A stretch of DNA of 64,000 bases from Paralvinella palmiformis (GCA_025642065.1 JAODUP010000481.1:567501-631500); one strand, 5' to 3'. Numbered from the stretch's first letter, positions 35,301 to 48,120 are shown. Numbers and translations are program-made. Notes: generated from the letters alone by a model not told the origin.

Positions 35301-36049
35301 TCCTACAGCTTTAATCGAGAATCTTAGGAAAACTTAGGAATGTGATCTCATATATGTACATACACGGGAAATACTCGCTGGGGCTTAGCTTAATCTGTAT
35401 TATGCGTTCTATATTGTCTGTGTTAAACGTATAAACGTATTGTGTATTATGCCGCATATAATTCTGCAAATTGATCTGCTAGTGGATAGAGTATGCATTG
35501 ATTCGCCCAAAACAAGACTCGTTTTCGCGATTGGCTAAGAAACAAGAAGAAAGTGCAGTGGAAGCCAACTTGCCAACTTACAACTTCGTGGAACGTATGT
35601 TCGTTATTTCGCCGTCCACGGCACGATCAATTCAATTATTCACAAAATAATAATTTACTTAAGCCTACTCAAAGCGTCTTATAGTTGTATTGTAGACACC
35701 ACTTATCTGTTAAACTAGTGTAGTAGGTGTTCCACCGGGGCCACACTTTCCTGTATAGGCCACTTATGGGAGAGCCCCATGCATCCACAAGGCACCGTTT
35801 ACTGACAATTATCACTTTAGTTTAAATGACGCTATGTGATACGAAGACGGAAATATTCGCATTATGGCTCAGTATGTTGACTTATCTATTAAAAATTTTA
35901 CCCACACAAAATGTTTTGATTGTGCTAGTGCATGTGATAATGATTAAATAACTTTTTGTTACGTTATATTGACTTTGAAGTATAACATTTCTTTTATCGT
36001 CACCTTTAATAGAGCTAATATTTAACTTTAACTAAATCCACTTTAAATC
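35301..36049. other. Interval between nested LINE and resumed host LINE
   Basis: The right part of the inserted material. It could be the 5' UTR and promoter of the minus-strand LINE; about 35480-35810 is GC-richer than its surroundings. No coding motif was found. Confidence 0.3.
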
Positions 36050-36460
36050 ATAAATCACTGAACATACATGGATGTGAAGTATAGATATATATGCTAAGTT
36101 TAAATATCTTGTTGGTGTTATTGATGATAAGATATCTTGGTCTTACCAATCATATATTGTCGTAACGAAATGCAAACAAAACGCGTTCTTCTCGAGAATG
36201 TTAAAACCGTTTGATTTTAATAATATGGCATTATTTCACCTCTACACATCACTGATTGAAAGCGTATTGAGTAATACTAGTAATAATTGGTGGAATTCCT
36301 TGATTAAACAAAATATAATAACAATATTGTACTTTAGTTTTTAAAGTAATTGGTTTGCCCGTAAATGTCACTCTCTAAATTAAACATCACCATCCAAACA
36401 AAGTCACTATTATAATTTTATGTGTTCTGTTAAAAGGCTAAAATATCTTTTAAGTTGAAC
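36050..36460 (+). mobile_element. LINE relic, right part (RT thumb and beyond)
   Basis: The frame from about 36085 reads 'KFKYLVGVIDDKISWSYQ', 'VVTKCKQNAFFSRMLKPFDF', and 'LFHLYTSLIESVLSN', then 'NNWWNSL'. This is the thumb module of a CR1/jockey-like RT ('FKYLGVxIDDKLSW...KCKQRLYFLRKLRSF...LFYTSxIxSVL'). It has the same strand as the piece at 32720-33620, and its motif follows next in the protein order, so the two are most simply halves of one element split by the 33.6-36.05 kb insertion. Confidence 0.7.
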
Positions 36461-36884
36461 CAAAAGCTTTGGAAAGAACTCTGTTCCTAAGGTTTACTTA
36501 TATTAACTTTCATATAATGCTAGATGTGAAATATGGATTGCATAATTGTTTCAGGCTCGTAACTGAAATCTTAATTATATTTAGTTACACAATGTAAACA
36601 ATTAAGAGAGCGAATTCTAATTTTAGATTATTCAGTCAATTTACTGAGATATCACAGGTTTTTCTGTGATTTTAGAATTATCTAGTCTACAACATTAAGA
36701 TATTTAAAATTTTTACTTAGAGGAAAACAACAGTATTTTCTAAATATATTTTTATTTATTTAGCCAAAGACAAACAAATACCAACCACACGATATTAATC
36801 TGTATGTACCTCACCTACATTCACACATTCATTACAATACTCTTACCTGTGTCTTATCAGCCAATTAATGTCATATTGATGTAT
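36461..36884. other. Non-coding, nothing recognised
   Basis: AT-rich. It might include the LINE 3' end, but no tail was found. Confidence 0.35.
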
Positions 36885-37600
36885 AGTCAACCTACTCCTC
36901 AACGAGGACTGTACTGAATTCCTAAACTGTCCCTGAAGGATACCAGCCACGTACCAGCAACATTATATCGCATCTAGGTTCGGTAAAACGAGCTGACCAG
37001 TCCAATAGGTCGATGTCCCCCTTCCCAACGACGTTTATTGAGACATGAGCATTATTTGGGCGAGTATTATCTTATATGAAAATCCTACGTGGTTTTCATT
37101 ACTTCAGCGCTTTATCTAGTACCGCCTAATTAAAGGGAATACAGGTCTGTGCGACTTATTAATCTGATGTCAATCAACATTATCATTGAGCCGCCATCAA
37201 ATCTATTAACTTTGACCACACTACATGTTCCAGCCACAGTTTTTGCATTTCCACCTCCTCATTCCACCCTCATTGTGGGATACAATGAAACGGCTTTTAT
37301 TTGAGAACAGCACAATTGCCCATTCAGCAATTTGCCAATTCTGATGTTCTGGACTGAAGCTCAACTTGAGTGAACTATGACGTGGTCTCAAAATAACACG
37401 TTTTGTCTTCTAGCTGTAACACGTTCTATCCGAAGTATGTGCCTAACTGTCTGTTCTCTAATTCTTTGACACACGCGTTCCCAAAGGTATAGTTGGTCAC
37501 ATCTGGCTGTAGTTAGCTTTTACGGCCTTCGTCTAACGGCCTTTATGGATCCACTGAGCATCTGGATGGCTAGCCTATGTATGGGCTGATTTTCCAGCAC
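36885..37600 (-). mobile_element. Tc1-like transposase relic, family 2
   Basis: On the minus strand, from 37600 down: a helix-turn-helix region (decayed) and 'TARRQNVLF'. Then 'NWQIAEW' leads to 'VLFSNKSRF' at about 37291-37315, the first catalytic box, in which the usual Asp is Asn. It is followed by 'SHNEGGMRRW'. The second box 'DNTRPNNAHV' at 37041-37070 keeps its Asp. Then comes 'IDLLDWSAR', after which a frameshift leads to a decayed 'PNLDAI' box whose Glu codon reads as stop. C-terminal 'SGTV' and 'EFSTVLVEE' end near 36885. All three catalytic boxes but one are damaged. Its protein sequence is clearly different from the 38-39 kb neighbour, so it is a separate insertion or an older element into which the other landed. 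Terminal inverted repeats were not resolved. Confidence 0.75.
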
Positions 37601-37627
37601 TTGAACCGCTGTAACAACTCCGAGTAG

Positions 37628-37971
37628 AACCAAAAAGCATATACCAGCATCCTCAACTGCCGATAAAAACCAAATAACAAGTGTATTCACATCCTCATTT
37701 TGTTTCTGCAGAAACTATTAACTTTGACTAAAATTAAGCTTCACTATCGTTTCTACGGTATTGGCTGTGATATGCACTCTGAGTCAGTTATTCAGATCCG
37801 TTCCAAAGCATATAGCAGCATCATAAACTGCCGGTAAAAACAAATAACAAGCATATTCACATCCTCATTTTGGTTCTGCAAAACATATAAACTTTGACAA
37901 GAATTAAACCTCATTACTGTTTTTACAGTATTGGCTGTGATATTCACTTTGAGTCAATTATACAGATCCGT
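37628..37971. repeat. Two tandem copies of a unit of about 172 bp
   Basis: Unit 1 starts with 'aaaaagcatataccagcatc' and unit 2 (about 37800) with 'tccaaagcatatagcagcat'. Both continue through 'aactgccg', 'aaataacaag', 'attcacatcctcattttg', 'tattggctgtgatat' and 'gagtca(g/a)ttat'. A partial third copy lies at 14330-14430. The unit may be the non-coding end of a Tc1 element, duplicated in tandem. Confidence 0.85.
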
Positions 37972-37989
37972 CCCAAAAGTTTAGACTCA

Positions 37990-39040
37990 TCATATATTAT
38001 AATATATCTATGTTTTGATTTCTGCATTCTAACAATAATACGTTATTTGAAAAATTCAACAAAACTACTGGTAAATAATTTGAGAACATCTCATAGAAAA
38101 GGTACTTCAACCTAAAACTCAAAATACAATATTTAATATGGTAACCACATGATTGGATAACAGGCCTAACTCTTATGGACATTGAGCTGAACAGCTTGTT
38201 TAGATAATCTGGCGTGTTATATCCCCATGCTCTAAATAGGCACTGTATCAGTTCTAAATTTGTTGAAGGGCGATCTCTTATGATATTATTCTGCAACATA
38301 CCCCAGACATTCTCGATCACGTTGAGGTCAGGTGACTGAGCTGGCCACTGGATCACCTGGGAATCATGTTCATCTAACCTGGTCTGCATATTACGCGCTG
38401 TATACACTGGTGCGTTATCGTATGGGAATATAAATTGAATCATAGCATCCCCAAACATTCATAACAGAATACACAATATTTTGATCCAGAATGTCAATTT
38501 AATCAATACTGGTCATAGTACCATCAACGATGAATAATTCACCAACTCCATGGTAAGAAACACATCCCCATACCATTAAAGCAATAGAACATCTCCTTAT
38601 ATATCCGGTAGCGGTTTCTGGCTCCACTGCATTCGCTTTCTCCCTCCATGCCCCCATTCGTCCATCATTCAAGCCATGATTGAATTCATCCGAAAGGACA
38701 ATTCTTGAGAACCGGATTCTAGTACGTCTATGGATTCCTTCTGGCAACTCTACTGTACAGATACCCGTTATAAGTCCGTATCCTGGCAGTTGATTGTGAA
38801 ACCACTTTGCCTATCCACAGTTAACAGGAATATTTGTTGCTACATTACACGTTTCAGCAACGTGTCTTCCAAGAACGTGGTCTTCTTTAGGCATACAGAT
38901 TTAAACTTCCGCGTTACCCTAGAAACAGTTATTCAGCTGAAGTTAATATGTCTGTCTGAAGTTAGCCCGTTTCTCGAATCTGTCGCATGCCGATCTTCGC
39001 CAGGGTCTGCACTGCCGTTAGTTCTCTGTCACGCCCCATA
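37990..39040 (-). mobile_element. Tc1-like transposase relic, family 3 (DD34E kept)
   Basis: The minus strand encodes a Tc1 transposase in pieces. The N-terminal part (about 39040-38750) is badly shifted. A clean stretch (38747-38499) holds 'SRIVLSDEFNHG' with the first catalytic Asp, then 'ALMVWGCVSYHGVGEL'. After a stop and a frame change (38458-38499) a 153-codon frame (38458-37997) holds 'YDNAPVYTARNM' with the second Asp. Next is 'IQWPAQSPDLNVIENVWGML', with Glu 34 residues later, so all three DD34E residues survive although the gene is broken. The frame runs past the expected end of about 340 residues into flanking DNA. 'tccgtcccaaaagtttagac' at 37968-37987 looks like a Tc1 terminal repeat, but I found no partner on the other side. 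Confidence 0.85.
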
Positions 39041-40556
39041 ATAAATACATAAATACAGACATAATGTTATTTATTCCAGTTAGGCAGTCATATGTACAAA
39101 CCACATTCAAAATATCGTGTATTATTTTCATTTTAAAGAAGCTAAAAACAATACGATGGGACAATACTTTTGGTGCTTATGAATCTGAACTTCTTTATAT
39201 AATTAAATCAAGGCTTCAGATTTACAGTGTCCCATATACGTCTTTCTCAGTAAGAAGAATGCTATATCAGTTTAGTTAAATGTATTATTTGTATAGATCT
39301 TCGTGCAGGTCATCCTCTTACCTCAAATATAAGTAGGACATCGATATCATATCTTACTAAATGTTAAAATACCTTAACTAGTTGTATTATTGGTTAGCTC
39401 AGTTACTTTTGATGTGTAAATTAATTCTTATTTACCTTGAAACAGCCAATATATATTAAGTTCTTACCCATGTCTCCAGATAAAGTATTGGCTCTATTTC
39501 CCATTTTATTTCCTTTGTAGAAACAATACAAGTAAGCTAATTTAACGTGCGAATAAAACAGGTAATGCAGTATCATATATCAAATCTAAACATGTCACGA
39601 GCATAAACTAAATTTATACTTGTAAATCAATGCAATTAATTCCCTTTGAAGCATGAAACAAATACATCCAATCTTTGTACATTAGCACCGATAATGGCAC
39701 ACCTGGTTTCTGTATTTTGTAACTCAGGTTAACATTCAGTATTAATGTTGCTGTGTTATTAACTAGTCCTTAAGAAATAATCTTTTAGTAAGTTGTATAT
39801 GCCTTATTCAAAGACCAGTTGAACAAAGAATATTAAACAATGAATACTTTATTCGATAACGGTACTTGGATTTGACGGTTTTGTATAGGATTCCTGGTAG
39901 TCAGCTCTTGGGTCAACCAACTACTCAGGTCCCCCCACGCAGATTAATGCTTCTGGAGTACAGTAAATATCTCTATCCACTATGCTGAGGTACATTTAAC
40001 ATTGACAGAGTAAAGTATATCCATCTTATATATCTATTCGGCATTCTTCATTATTTTAAATTCCCACCTACCTGTTCAAATATTCTCTTTTCGGAATTTC
40101 TTTCATTAATACTTTTTTAAAATAATTTTGTCGTTAGTTAGTTACGGTAGTTAACAAAACTTTCTCTTGTTAATGATATTAGTATTCTTTGTTTTCAATG
40201 AGATATTTACTTTATATTCATTTGAACTGGCTAGATGTGTGTATCTGCTAGTGTATAAGATGTTTGTTATACATAAATACATAAATATAACTTATTCACC
40301 CACGAATGTTTTTGTTGATTAACTCGTTATTAACGTATAGCACATATTGTGATTTACAAGCCTTGTTTGTTTTCGATGTGTGTTAAAAATTACCTGCATC
40401 TTCAAAGCAGCAAATAATGATAACTCTGTTATGTTCCACTAAATTATATGCATGTAATTAGCTTTGTTGAATTATGTATACTGATTCTTCACTCTAACTC
40501 TTGAGACATTTAAGTGGGATCGGCGTACGTTAACCTTAAATATATATGAAAGTGGG

Positions 40557-40557
<1 letters not shown>
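39041..40557. other. Non-coding, nothing recognised
   Basis: AT-rich. The frame at 39064-39279 shows no domain. Confidence 0.4.

Positions 40558-40606
<49 letters not shown>
40558..40606. repeat. (TA)n microsatellite
   Basis: Pure TA run. Confidence 0.95.
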
Positions 40607-40609
<3 letters not shown>

Positions 40610-40859
40610 AAAGTGGATTTATGAACCTTTTAATTAGCTTACAGTGGTGTAATTAATGGAGCCAGTTAACCACACATTTAGTTAACCTAACTAACAACGA
40701 ACCACCGACGGGTTCGGCTCTTATCAATTAAGGTGCTAATACATTTTATTTTTAACATAGATCTAAATATATTAGAGTTATTTTGCACCGTCAGTGTAAG
40801 TCATGGGTGTTTATTAATGAATATTAATTTGCATAAACTGAACGTTAAAAGCTAGGACT

Positions 40860-42370
40860 GAATTTCCCGTCCGGGTATATTGTCTAAATGGACAATCATT
40901 GAGGAATAAAGCCATATTTGTGACAGATTATATCATGTCACAAGATATTGAAGTATTAGTGTTCACTGAAATGTGGATTGGAATTGACACTAATCAGTTA
41001 ATTATAAATGAGTTGTTTCCAACCAGTTTTGAGATTTAATGGTTTTCCTCGTAATAGTGATAGAGCTGGCATTTTCCCACGTGATGTTAAAATAGTGGGC
41101 AACTTATATTTCAATGTAGATAGCAAGTATGATATTAAAGCTTATAGGACTCTACAGGATGTTGGCTTTCCATGGATTGACTCTACGCATTAATGGTGCA
41201 ACTCACAAGAAAGCAACACACACAAGATTTGGTCTATTCTAGAGATTAGAGCTTCTTTATAGTAAGAGTTCCTTGTGTAGGTCACCCATGTCTCATTGTC
41301 GCAACTAAAGTAAACCATTCGGTGTTTATCTGGTTATATAGTTCCTCATGAATATAGACAAGCCCGATTGAATACATAGATATATTGCACAAAACAAGTA
41401 TCGTGTCATAATTATTACTGTATTTATGGAGGATTTACAGTCATCCCAACTCCTGAGTGAATGTACGAGATTAGTGGTATCGATTTTAACATCAACCTCT
41501 ACGATCCATGATGTTCAACAATAATTACGTTTAGATTCAAAGCTCGTTGGTACTCCGGTAAGCATAACTTTGTTCAGAAACGTCAGAGGAAAGCAGAGAG
41601 AACCTGGGATCGAGATTATTTAATGGTGAACTATTTGTATTACTATATTTATTCCAAGCAGATGAAGGAATGTGGAAAAGATCTAAAGAAATGTTTCAAT
41701 CTATTAAGCATTTAATTAACAGGATTCAAATGTAAACACACATTATCAACTTCTCCATACGGAATACAAAAATCATCCGGATTAAGAAAAGGTTTGGTTC
41801 CCAAAGTGATGCTTGTAATATTGCCATGAATGTGATATTATATTTAATTGGAAAATGCGCGAGTTGCTACGTGACTGGGGTCAAAGTCATAGTCACCAAG
41901 TCTCCGAACAAGTCATCTGAGTTAAATACATGATCTGCTTAGCTTTCGAAAATATATTAGGATCAATTGTTACTACATATATCAGTCATCTAGGTTACAT
42001 ACTGAAGAATTATCGTTCTATATTGAACCTTCACTTTACCCCTAGGCTTATAGAAAAGGTAATATAAAGATGGCTAGAAGAGCATTTAGAACACAATAAC
42101 CGTCATGACCATTCTAAACCTGCTTATCGTAGAGGTAATTCAACAGAGACTACTGTCTTGAAAGTGCAGTAATATTTCTGAGATTCGTCACGAAGGATCC
42201 ATAGCTGCATTAGTTATCTTTGAATTATCTGCAGACTTGATGTAATCGATCTCTTAGTAAAACTGAAGAGTGTAGAAGATTACTTTGTCATCAAGAAAAT
42301 GGCTTAATCTGGAAAACGCCCTTTCCCAGTCTCAAAATCAGTGTGTTTCAGGGTCCCCCTTCCCTGAAAA
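40860..42370 (+). mobile_element. CR1-type LINE relic (endonuclease and N-terminal RT)
   Basis: Plus-strand frames, repeatedly shifted, read 'LNGQSLRNKAIFVTDYI' and 'QDIEVLVFTEMWIG' (endonuclease start). A linker with 'QRKAERTWDRDYLMVNYLYY' follows near 41580. RT motifs come next: 'LKNYRSILNL' near 42010, 'LEEHLEHNN' with 'AYRRGNSTETTVLKVQ' near 42080-42165, then a decayed 'AALVIFELSADL' and 'VIDLLVKL' up to about 42260. The order and wording ('AYRRGHSTETALLKV', 'DLSAAFDVIDH') are typical of CR1-like elements. Matches cease near 42360 ('VCFRVPLP', compare 'GVPQGSVLGPLL'), so the FADD box and the rest of ORF2 are missing. Many stops make it inactive. Confidence 0.8.
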
Positions 42371-42639
42371 AATGTGGTAGTCAAAGAAATACTACATGTA
42401 TACCTAATCAACTGGCAACATTAGTAAACTGCATAACACTAAATTTCAGTCTGTGTTGATTATACAGAAGCTCACCTCAAATTATTTGATTGTTAACTGA
42501 ATTTTTTCATTCAATCAACAGGAATGCCCGCCATTAATTCCTAATACTAATTCCTAAGTCTGAGTTACCAAACAATACAGATGCTACTTTATATGCCAGA
42601 CTAACTCGCAGTTAGAGGAAAATACAAGCATATGCATAT

Positions 42640-42840
42640 TAAAATATATACGTTATAGTCCAATACATCTGTTTACTACAAAGACGAAATCTCGGAAGAG
42701 ATGCGCAGAAGAACTGGTATATGTAAACATGAAGGAGGCTCGTGGAAAAATATTTCTTACCATAATAAAAATATTAGATTCAATAAACCGTCCTTATTCA
42801 TTTTGTGTCACCTCTCAAATATTCTTTCTGGATTGAGCTA
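42640..42840 (+). mobile_element. Small LINE RT fragment
   Basis: 'DEISEEMRRRTGICKHEGGS' followed by 'WKNISYHNKNIRFNKPSL' resembles the thumb/connection of RTE/I-like reverse transcriptases ('xEIxxRIGIAKxAFxKM...LTxxxIxxxxK'). It is a different LINE type from the adjacent CR1 relic, so it is probably a separate insertion. Confidence 0.4.
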
Positions 42841-43666
42841 ACAGTGGCAAAATAATTAATGATTGCAAAGCATTTACGATGACCATTTTATCGTTTCATT
42901 CCCAAATTCCACACATTTTAAATAAAAAAGTACGAAATCTTTCGGATCATTCTGGTGGACAAAAAGCTCAAAGAAAAACTAAATTTCTTCTAAAATGTGT
43001 ATTAATTATATATCTGTAAACATCTTAATTAGAATACTTTTAATGTATTACTGATTACTCTTTAATTAATTAATCGTCGTTGAATAATAATTTATATAGT
43101 AAATTTAGTATAATGATAAAATCCTACATTTATGGAATGTAAAGCTTCAGCATAGAATCAGTTAAATAACTAAATATTCCACTCCTTAATGAATATAATA
43201 ATCTTTATGTTGCAATGGCCTTTAAATAACTACTCTTAAGTGAAACACAAAGTGATCATCGCGTGGTGCTTACTAATTGCAAGAAAATGACCACTTAATT
43301 ATGATATCTTCATAAAGCAAAGCAAAATTGTTGCTTTTGACTATTTAGAGGAATATTTAATGTGGACATCAACAACAATGAATCCCAAAATCTAATCCAT
43401 GCTACAAATTGTGTTTATTTTATATTTATTTTGATCATACACAGCTTAATCATCGGTTTCATGATTTTCAGATCAATATTTTGCCAATGTTTGTGTGGTA
43501 TGTAATATAATTACACACCGCTCCTCTTTGCGGTATGTTTGTTACTTTTTTTACTTATTAATCCGAGGAGATGTGTTGCCTTAAAATAAAGGAATAGCAG
43601 AAAGTAATATGACAAAACAACTATTTTTATTGCAAAAACGCATTTTATTTTACAAGAAAAGTTTGC

Positions 43667-43668
<2 letters not shown>
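42841..43668. other. Non-coding, nothing recognised
   Basis: No supported feature. Confidence 0.4.
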
Positions 43669-43721
<53 letters not shown>

Positions 43722-43722
43722 T
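43669..43722. repeat. (AAT)n microsatellite
   Basis: Pure AAT run, giving a poly-leucine minus-strand frame that is not a gene. No LINE tail sequence is seen beside it. Confidence 0.95.
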
Positions 43723-44496
43723 CAAAGACAGCATGATCAAGACGAATCCATCGGTTCATAGTTTTTGTGTAACACAAGAACACATAAATACTATAAGTAA
43801 ATGCCACTATTATAACTAGTATACTTAATGGCTGATTTAATGATTTATTACTTTGTTTGGCAAACTTTATTAACCATATCAACTATATCAACCTGATAAA
43901 ATATGTTAACTATGCCAGTTACATCAACTATGCCAACTAAGTTAATTATGTCAACTAGAAGTATTTAACATGATATGCGTTCGCGATGTTTGATCTCTTG
44001 AATTAGCCATCCTTTATCACAGGTAGAACGCTCTTAACCCGTACACCGCCGAAGTTGACAAACGAGGTACAATGTCAAGCTTTGAGGAAGTAGCACACAA
44101 AAGCAATAGTATGTCTATGTGTTGTCTTTGTGGGGACTGATGGAATTATTATGTTTTATCAAAACTGCATGAATGGTGCGAGGGCCCAGCTTCGTTTGAA
44201 TATGTCCATCCCCAGTCGAATAAAAATAACAGTATTGTTAGGTTGTCTTAGCTTTTTCTTTAATCATATAGTAAAATACTAGGACACACTATCTCTTAAA
44301 ATGTATCTATGCTTACGAACCCAACGTCAGGATCGACTTATACAAATCTCATCAACAGCCTTTTTCGTTTCTGGGTGGCGTTCCTATATGGGACGCGTAT
44401 ATTTAAAATGCTTTATTTGTTCTTTATACATCAACGTTCAACGTAAAATACCCAGCCCATTTCCCTGAGAATTGCGTATTATCTTGGTCTGAAGGA
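43723..44496. other. Non-coding, nothing recognised
   Basis: Contains a short 'aactatgcca'/'aactaagtta'-style decamer repetition near 43905-43965 ('atcaactatgccaacta'). Confidence 0.4.
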
Positions 44497-44722
44497 ACAC
44501 CAATAGTCTACTCGGTGTTTGAATGAAAAGAAATGACCGATAATTCCCCAAACGACTATTCAGAGATCCTTTAAGGCATTCAGCGATATCGTTATGTCGT
44601 TGCTATAAGATGCATCTATCTACACTATGATGGCTATTCTTTCTCTTTTGTCACTCGTGGCAATTAATATATGACACACCAAAAAGAACTGCAAATACGT
44701 TCTTCTCTATAACAAATTTATA
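44497..44722 (+). repeat. Interspersed repeat, inverted relative of 27388-27603
   Basis: See 27388-27603. The shared phrases appear here in forward orientation from 'aatagtctactcggtgtttg' to 'gcaaatacgttcttc'. Confidence 0.75.
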
Positions 44723-47700
44723 TGAAATTATGTATATTTTCTCTTTGCCACATTTATTCTTCTTCGCTTCAAAAGAGTGTTCATTAGACGTAATCAACGT
44801 AATTTGGCTTTTTAAAAGCAAACTATCAAAATACCAAATAATTCTGCTACGTGACAGTAATAATAAATATAACATGGATTCGACCTATCACTAAGATATA
44901 ATTATTTAAGTGGTATATTCAAGTTCTTATGTTAGCTGTAATAGGATAACAACTCGTGCGAGCAACTGTCATATATTATCTTTACCGAATCTCCATATAT
45001 CATCGTAAATACCCAAGGCTAAGGCCAATGTTGATGTTTGTAGTGTTGCGTTCTAATTAACACCAAAGATAAAATTGTCATGATACAATTTGGAGGTTAA
45101 GTATTGTATTCGCGTAACCAATGACAGAATATTCAAAATAGTTGGATCCTTAAAGTGTGAGTTTGGCATTATCCGATATTAGCCATACACAAATTAAAAC
45201 ATCTTGTTTTTTCTCCGTATCAATACATCATAAATGAGTAAAATTGACAGGTGTTAAAATGTATGTGGAGACATAGTATACACTATATATTATATGACAT
45301 ACACTTAATAATTGTTTTTTAATTATATTTAAAGATAAATGCTAATGAGTAACTGGTTGATTGATTGTTTGCTTTCTTATTTCAAACTTCATTTTTTGAT
45401 GCATTTATTGTCATAATTTTAATTTTAATATGAGTTTTTATTTGAAAAAGTATGGGATTTTTAAGCATTGTTACGTAAATGTAATTTTACGGATATTTAT
45501 TGCTAGTAGCAATATAATTAATCAGATGTGTTTCTACTAATATAAATGTTTATCAGTAATTATTCCAAGAGAAGAAAGTTTTCAGGGTTTATCGCTTATA
45601 CTGATGATATTTAAGAAAAGCTAATTGTCTTAAGCCAATCAGTAAAGGAAATTTAGGTATGTACTTATTATGCCAAAAATGTATTCAATATTCCATTAGA
45701 AAGAGTCGACTGTAGTACTGTATACAAATAAAATACTCTTTGAATTAGTCAATCTATTGGATTTTGTAGGTCTCCATATGGCATTTCCATAATTGTTCAA
45801 GCAGTGTCTTTGTATAATACATATTGGTTGGTTAGTTAGGTATCCCCTGAACCGCTCCAAGATAATTTCACAGTTGCAATTATGCTCCAATTTCTTAGCA
45901 TTCTTATGTGATTTAGAATGTAAATGAGCTATTAATACATAGTAACTACATGATGCGTACTTATGATACTTTATTGCTTGTTATTGAAAATGAATGTATC
46001 ATTAGGCAGATACTGAATTATTTACATCCCAACCAACATAACGTGCAGCCACCAATTTATGCTGTTCATTATAACGCCAACCTCGGTTATCGCCAAGAGA
46101 ACACAGATAAAGGAATAATAGGTTGAATGAGTAGATTTGTTGAATAGCAATCATTACTCAATTTGTATTGCTTGCAATTCGTTTAATTACCACTAATTTA
46201 TCCACATCAGTACTCATTAATCAAATAGTTATATCAATGCACTATCTTACCATAAGCGAATAAGTGTCCGTCGTTACAATGGAATCAGGTAAATGTAAAC
46301 AAGCAGCTTTGTCTACAAACCGGAAGCCAGAAGTGCTGCCTTAGTAAGAACTTCACTCACCCAAAACAAAAACAAAAAAACTCAAACAAACAAATTAGTC
46401 AATAGGAAATAACTTATCGTTTTGTTCGTGTTATTTGGGGATGTGTTGCTAAATATAAAACAATCGGCGACATTCTTCAGCCAAATTAGGTGCATTACAT
46501 ATCTCAAACTTAGTGTGAAAAACATTTCTTCTCTAACGTACTAACAGGCTACCATGACTCACTTGGTTTACCAAATGCTAATTTATATTTGCGTGAATGA
46601 GATTGTTAATACATTGTTAATTAATATAGATTAGCATTCATATACATTGACATTCACATGCAACTAAGTAAGGTAGATAAACAAGATATGATGTGGTGTG
46701 AATTGATGATTGTTTATCTAAGTCAGATCAATTTAGAACGCCATCCTTTTTATACGGTTGGATCATATACGACTTAGTATCACTGTAATATTGATAAAAT
46801 AGTTGATATAACAATTATTCTTTTCTTAGCTTTCAAATATATGATACAGGTTCCTTGATTCAATGTATTTTGTATGGAATATATGGATAAAGGGTGGTGA
46901 ATAATATTTTTATAAACTCAAGCGTTCAAACTGCGTTACCTGTGCCGCATCTATTTTAACGGCAGGGGAACAATATGATTGAATACATTCATTACATTAC
47001 TTGGGAATTTCTCACAATATTAGTTTACACCCAGAGATAGTAAATCGAACCAGTTTATTAGACACGAACTTTCTTTTTGCATTAGCGAATTGTTTTGTTT
47101 ATAATAAATTAAGAATATTATTCGACTTTTGTTGGAAAATAATAAAAAAAATTACTAAACAGAATACCGGAAAATGTTTGGTGTGTGTCATTTATGCCGA
47201 AGTTGATATGACTAGGGTAGTTTGAGTAATGGCAGGAATTACACCCGCCTCGTTAAAAATAAAAACTCTTTAATAAGTTAGAAGTGTGTTTAACCTGCTT
47301 CACCTTTAGTTAGTAAAAATTTGGATATGTTCCAATTAAATATTCTTCATCGTACTGTATACATAATAATTAACCAAATCTTGCGAATGATGCTTTTATT
47401 ATAGATTTTTGATTCAATAATTGCTGATTCAATTTTATTATTACTATTAATCGATAGATCTTGATGTCTGTACTATTTTATATTATTTTAATAGAAATTG
47501 CTACACCATCAGGAGAATTAGTCAGTCTGATTCTACAGACAGTATGATATCCAGATATTGCATAGATGTGAACATTTTATTTTATACGATGACTGCGATT
47601 ATTGACATGTTTTCCTGTTGGATAGAGTGATCTCGACATTTAGCTGCAAGTTAATATCTTCAATTTCATCAAGTTATTTAATATATTTCAATGTACCCTA

Positions 47701-48120
47701 TACTTATCGTCATTGTCTGGATTGGTTTTCTATTGTAGGTTGAAGTATTAATGCGATTGGAATAACAGAAATGGATTTCTCTTAAATCATTTATCATTGT
47801 GTAGAGGGATTATCAGATGATATGATTTTCAGGACATCGTACATACTGAGATAGATACAATATAGTTGTGCTTAGAACATATTTGCAGGTCAATTGTGCA
47901 TCTGGAGTAACCAGAAACACACGACAAAATCAGCTGTTGAAAACCTTTAGAGTAATGATTCTTTAAGGGGATAAATATTGATAACAAATATTAGCTGTTT
48001 GAAAGCCTCGATCAATGATAGTGTAATATATATTACTTACTTCCACTACATGGTATAATTATACAGTATACTTCCAATCTTTAGACAAAACTAATAACCA
48101 AAAGTCGTTTTCAACAAACT
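44723..48120. other. Long non-coding stretch, nothing recognised
   Basis: No gene, RNA or mobile-element motif was found on either strand. Frames at 44651-44875, 45696-45890 and 47001-47225 lack motifs. Confidence 0.4.

Noticed and set aside
37963..37990. Terminal inverted repeat of the 38-39 kb Tc1 element
   Set aside because: The text looks right for a Tc1 end, but no matching inverted copy was found beyond 39040, and part of the motif is also explained by the 172-bp tandem unit.
43511..43882. 123-codon frame with a poly-leucine run, possibly a membrane protein
   Set aside because: The leucines come from the (AAT)n tract on the opposite strand. The rest is AT-rich low-complexity translation.
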